This document shows positions 4,384 to 5,185 of a stretch of DNA of 5,185 bases, in pieces. Origin of the DNA: Marinosulfonomonas sp. (GTDB lineage Bacteria > Pseudomonadota > Alphaproteobacteria > Rhodobacterales > Rhodobacteraceae); contig JALSJL010000078.1 of assembly GCA_026989405.1 (NCBI GenBank), positions 1 through 5,185 on the forward strand. Reading direction: 5' to 3'. Each line of letters begins with the position of its first letter. Position 1 is the first letter of the stretch. The notes under the pieces were generated by a model that did no database searches, had not been told where the DNA came from, and was given only the letters and a program-made list of their open reading frames with translations. The position numbers and the translations under genes were made by a program.

Positions 4384-5185
4384 ATGAGTAATTCCGCTGC
4401 TGACATGATCCGAAACACGGCCGCCCGCGTGCTGCGCATCGAGGCCGAGGCGCTGATGCGCATGGCCGATGCGCTGCCCGAGGATTTTGCCGCCGCGGTC
4501 GAGGCTGTGCTGTCGGTCAAGGGTCGTGTGATCCTGTCGGGGATCGGCAAGTCCGGCCATATCGCGCGCAAGATCAGCTCCACTTTCGCCTCTACCGGCA
4601 CGCCTTCGACCTTCGTGCATCCGGCGGAGGCCAGCCATGGCGATCTGGGCATGATCATGCCCGATGATCTGTGCATCCTGATTTCCAACTCCGGTGAAAC
4701 CGCCGAGCTGAAGGATGTGGTGGCCCATGTCGCGCGGTTCTCGATCCCGATGATTGGCATCTCGGGCAAGCCTGACAGCACGCTCATGCGCGCCGCTGAT
4801 CTGCGCCTGATTTTGCCGCAGGAACCTGAGGCCTGCACCATCGGCATGGTGCCCACAACCTCGACCACGCTGACCCTGGCGCTTGGCGATGCGTTGGCCG
4901 TGGCGGTGATGGAGCGGCGCGGCTTTCTGGCCGAGAACTTCCGCACCTTCCACCCAGGGGGTAAACTGGGCGCGCAACTGTCGAAAGTATCCCAGCTGAT
5001 GCATGAGGGCGACGCATTGCCGCTGGTCAGCCCCGAGCGAACCATGCCCGAGACGCTGTTGGTGATGAGCGAAAAGAGCTTCGGAATCGCCGGCGTGGTC
5101 GATGCAGGGTGCCTGGTCGGTGTGATCTCGGACGGCGATTTGCGCCGCAACATGGCCGATCTGATGAGCAAGCGGGCAGGGCAGG
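4384..5185 (+). CDS. kpsF: KpsF/GutQ-family D-arabinose-5-phosphate isomerase, 5' part (cut by window edge)
   Basis: This family interconverts D-ribulose-5-phosphate and D-arabinose-5-phosphate, the precursor of Kdo for lipopolysaccharide and some capsules. There are 267 complete codons without a stop; the family is about 320-330 residues, so most of the CBS region's second repeat is missing. The SIS domain covers about 35-185: LSGIGKSGHIARKISSTFAS (51-70), HPAEASHGDLGM (79-90), ISNSGETAELKDV (100-112), EACTIGMVPTTSTT (149-162) and FHPGGKLG (189-196). Residues Lys56, Glu108, Glu149 and His190 line up, at a constant offset of three, with the residues reported as important in E. coli KdsD (Lys59, Glu111, Glu152, His193). 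The first CBS repeat starts near 205 (LMHEGDALPLV) and shows GVISDGDLRR (246-255). AAGGGG at 4371-4376 lies 7 bases before the ATG. Whether it is a housekeeping kdsD or a capsule-type kpsF copy cannot be told here. Confidence 0.93.
   Translation, partial: MSNSAADMIRNTAARVLRIEAEALMRMADALPEDFAAAVEAVLSVKGRVILSGIGKSGHIARKISSTFASTGTPSTFVHPAEASHGDLGMIMPDDLCILISNSGETAELKDVVAHVARFSIPMIGISGKPDSTLMRAADLRLILPQEPEACTIGMVPTTSTTLTLALGDALAVAVMERRGFLAENFRTFHPGGKLGAQLSKVSQLMHEGDALPLVSPERTMPETLLVMSEKSFGIAGVVDAGCLVGVISDGDLRRNMADLMSKRAGQ

Noticed and set aside
3819..5171. A 450-codon open frame on the minus strand running across parB and the isomerase gene
   Set aside because: It is antisense to two clear family members, crosses their intergenic palindromes, shows no family motif, and is expected in GC-rich sequence where the opposite strand lacks stops.
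1..5185. CRISPR array, tRNA, rRNA or insertion sequence
   Set aside because: No spaced direct repeats of CRISPR type, no clover-leaf or rRNA-like stretch, and no transposase or terminal inverted repeats with target duplication were seen.

Overview
The window looks like the replication and partition core of an extrachromosomal replicon (plasmid or chromid) from an alphaproteobacterium, most likely the Rhodobacterales (Roseobacter/Paracoccus/Rhodobacter-like). This rests on high-GC coding sequence, an RPA-type (replication initiator protein A) plasmid initiator with a highly conserved N-terminus, an SopA-like ParA with an N-terminal HTH region, a RepB-like ParB, and GANTC (CcrM-type) sites placed inside the iterons. 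No genus is claimed.

Layout. At the left edge (1-303, minus strand) lies the N-terminal part of RfbC/RmlC, the dTDP-4-dehydrorhamnose 3,5-epimerase of the dTDP-L-rhamnose pathway. After a 180-bp gap comes the initiator repA (484-1512, minus). The next ~370 bp (1513-1882) hold no gene but are dense in control elements: a perfect DnaA box, three to four 22-bp-period iterons flanked by a direct repeat, an AT-rich block of 11-bp repeats enclosed by a 10-bp inverted repeat, helically phased ATCTGC motifs, a promoter candidate and a small terminator-like hairpin. parA (1883-3280, plus) and parB (3334-4290, plus) follow, divergent from repA. A perfect 28-bp palindrome separates parA from parB, and two near-identical shorter palindromes lie just after parB. 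The window ends inside a KpsF/GutQ-family arabinose-5-phosphate isomerase gene (from 4384, plus), which has an SIS domain and the start of a CBS region.

How it works together. RepA probably binds the iterons to start replication and to repress itself. DnaA is likely to help at its box, and the AT-rich block is the best melting candidate. ParA and ParB form a type Ia partition system whose centromere is probably one or both palindrome classes. The genes on both flanks concern surface polysaccharide precursors (dTDP-rhamnose; D-arabinose-5-phosphate for Kdo). The replicon therefore probably carries polysaccharide cargo, as known for rhamnose-operon 'biofilm' plasmids of roseobacters.

The modules themselves belong to known families. 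The least explained parts are the non-coding elements: CcrM sites fixed in every well-kept iteron, phased ATCTGC motifs at the parA promoter, and two different palindrome classes around parB.
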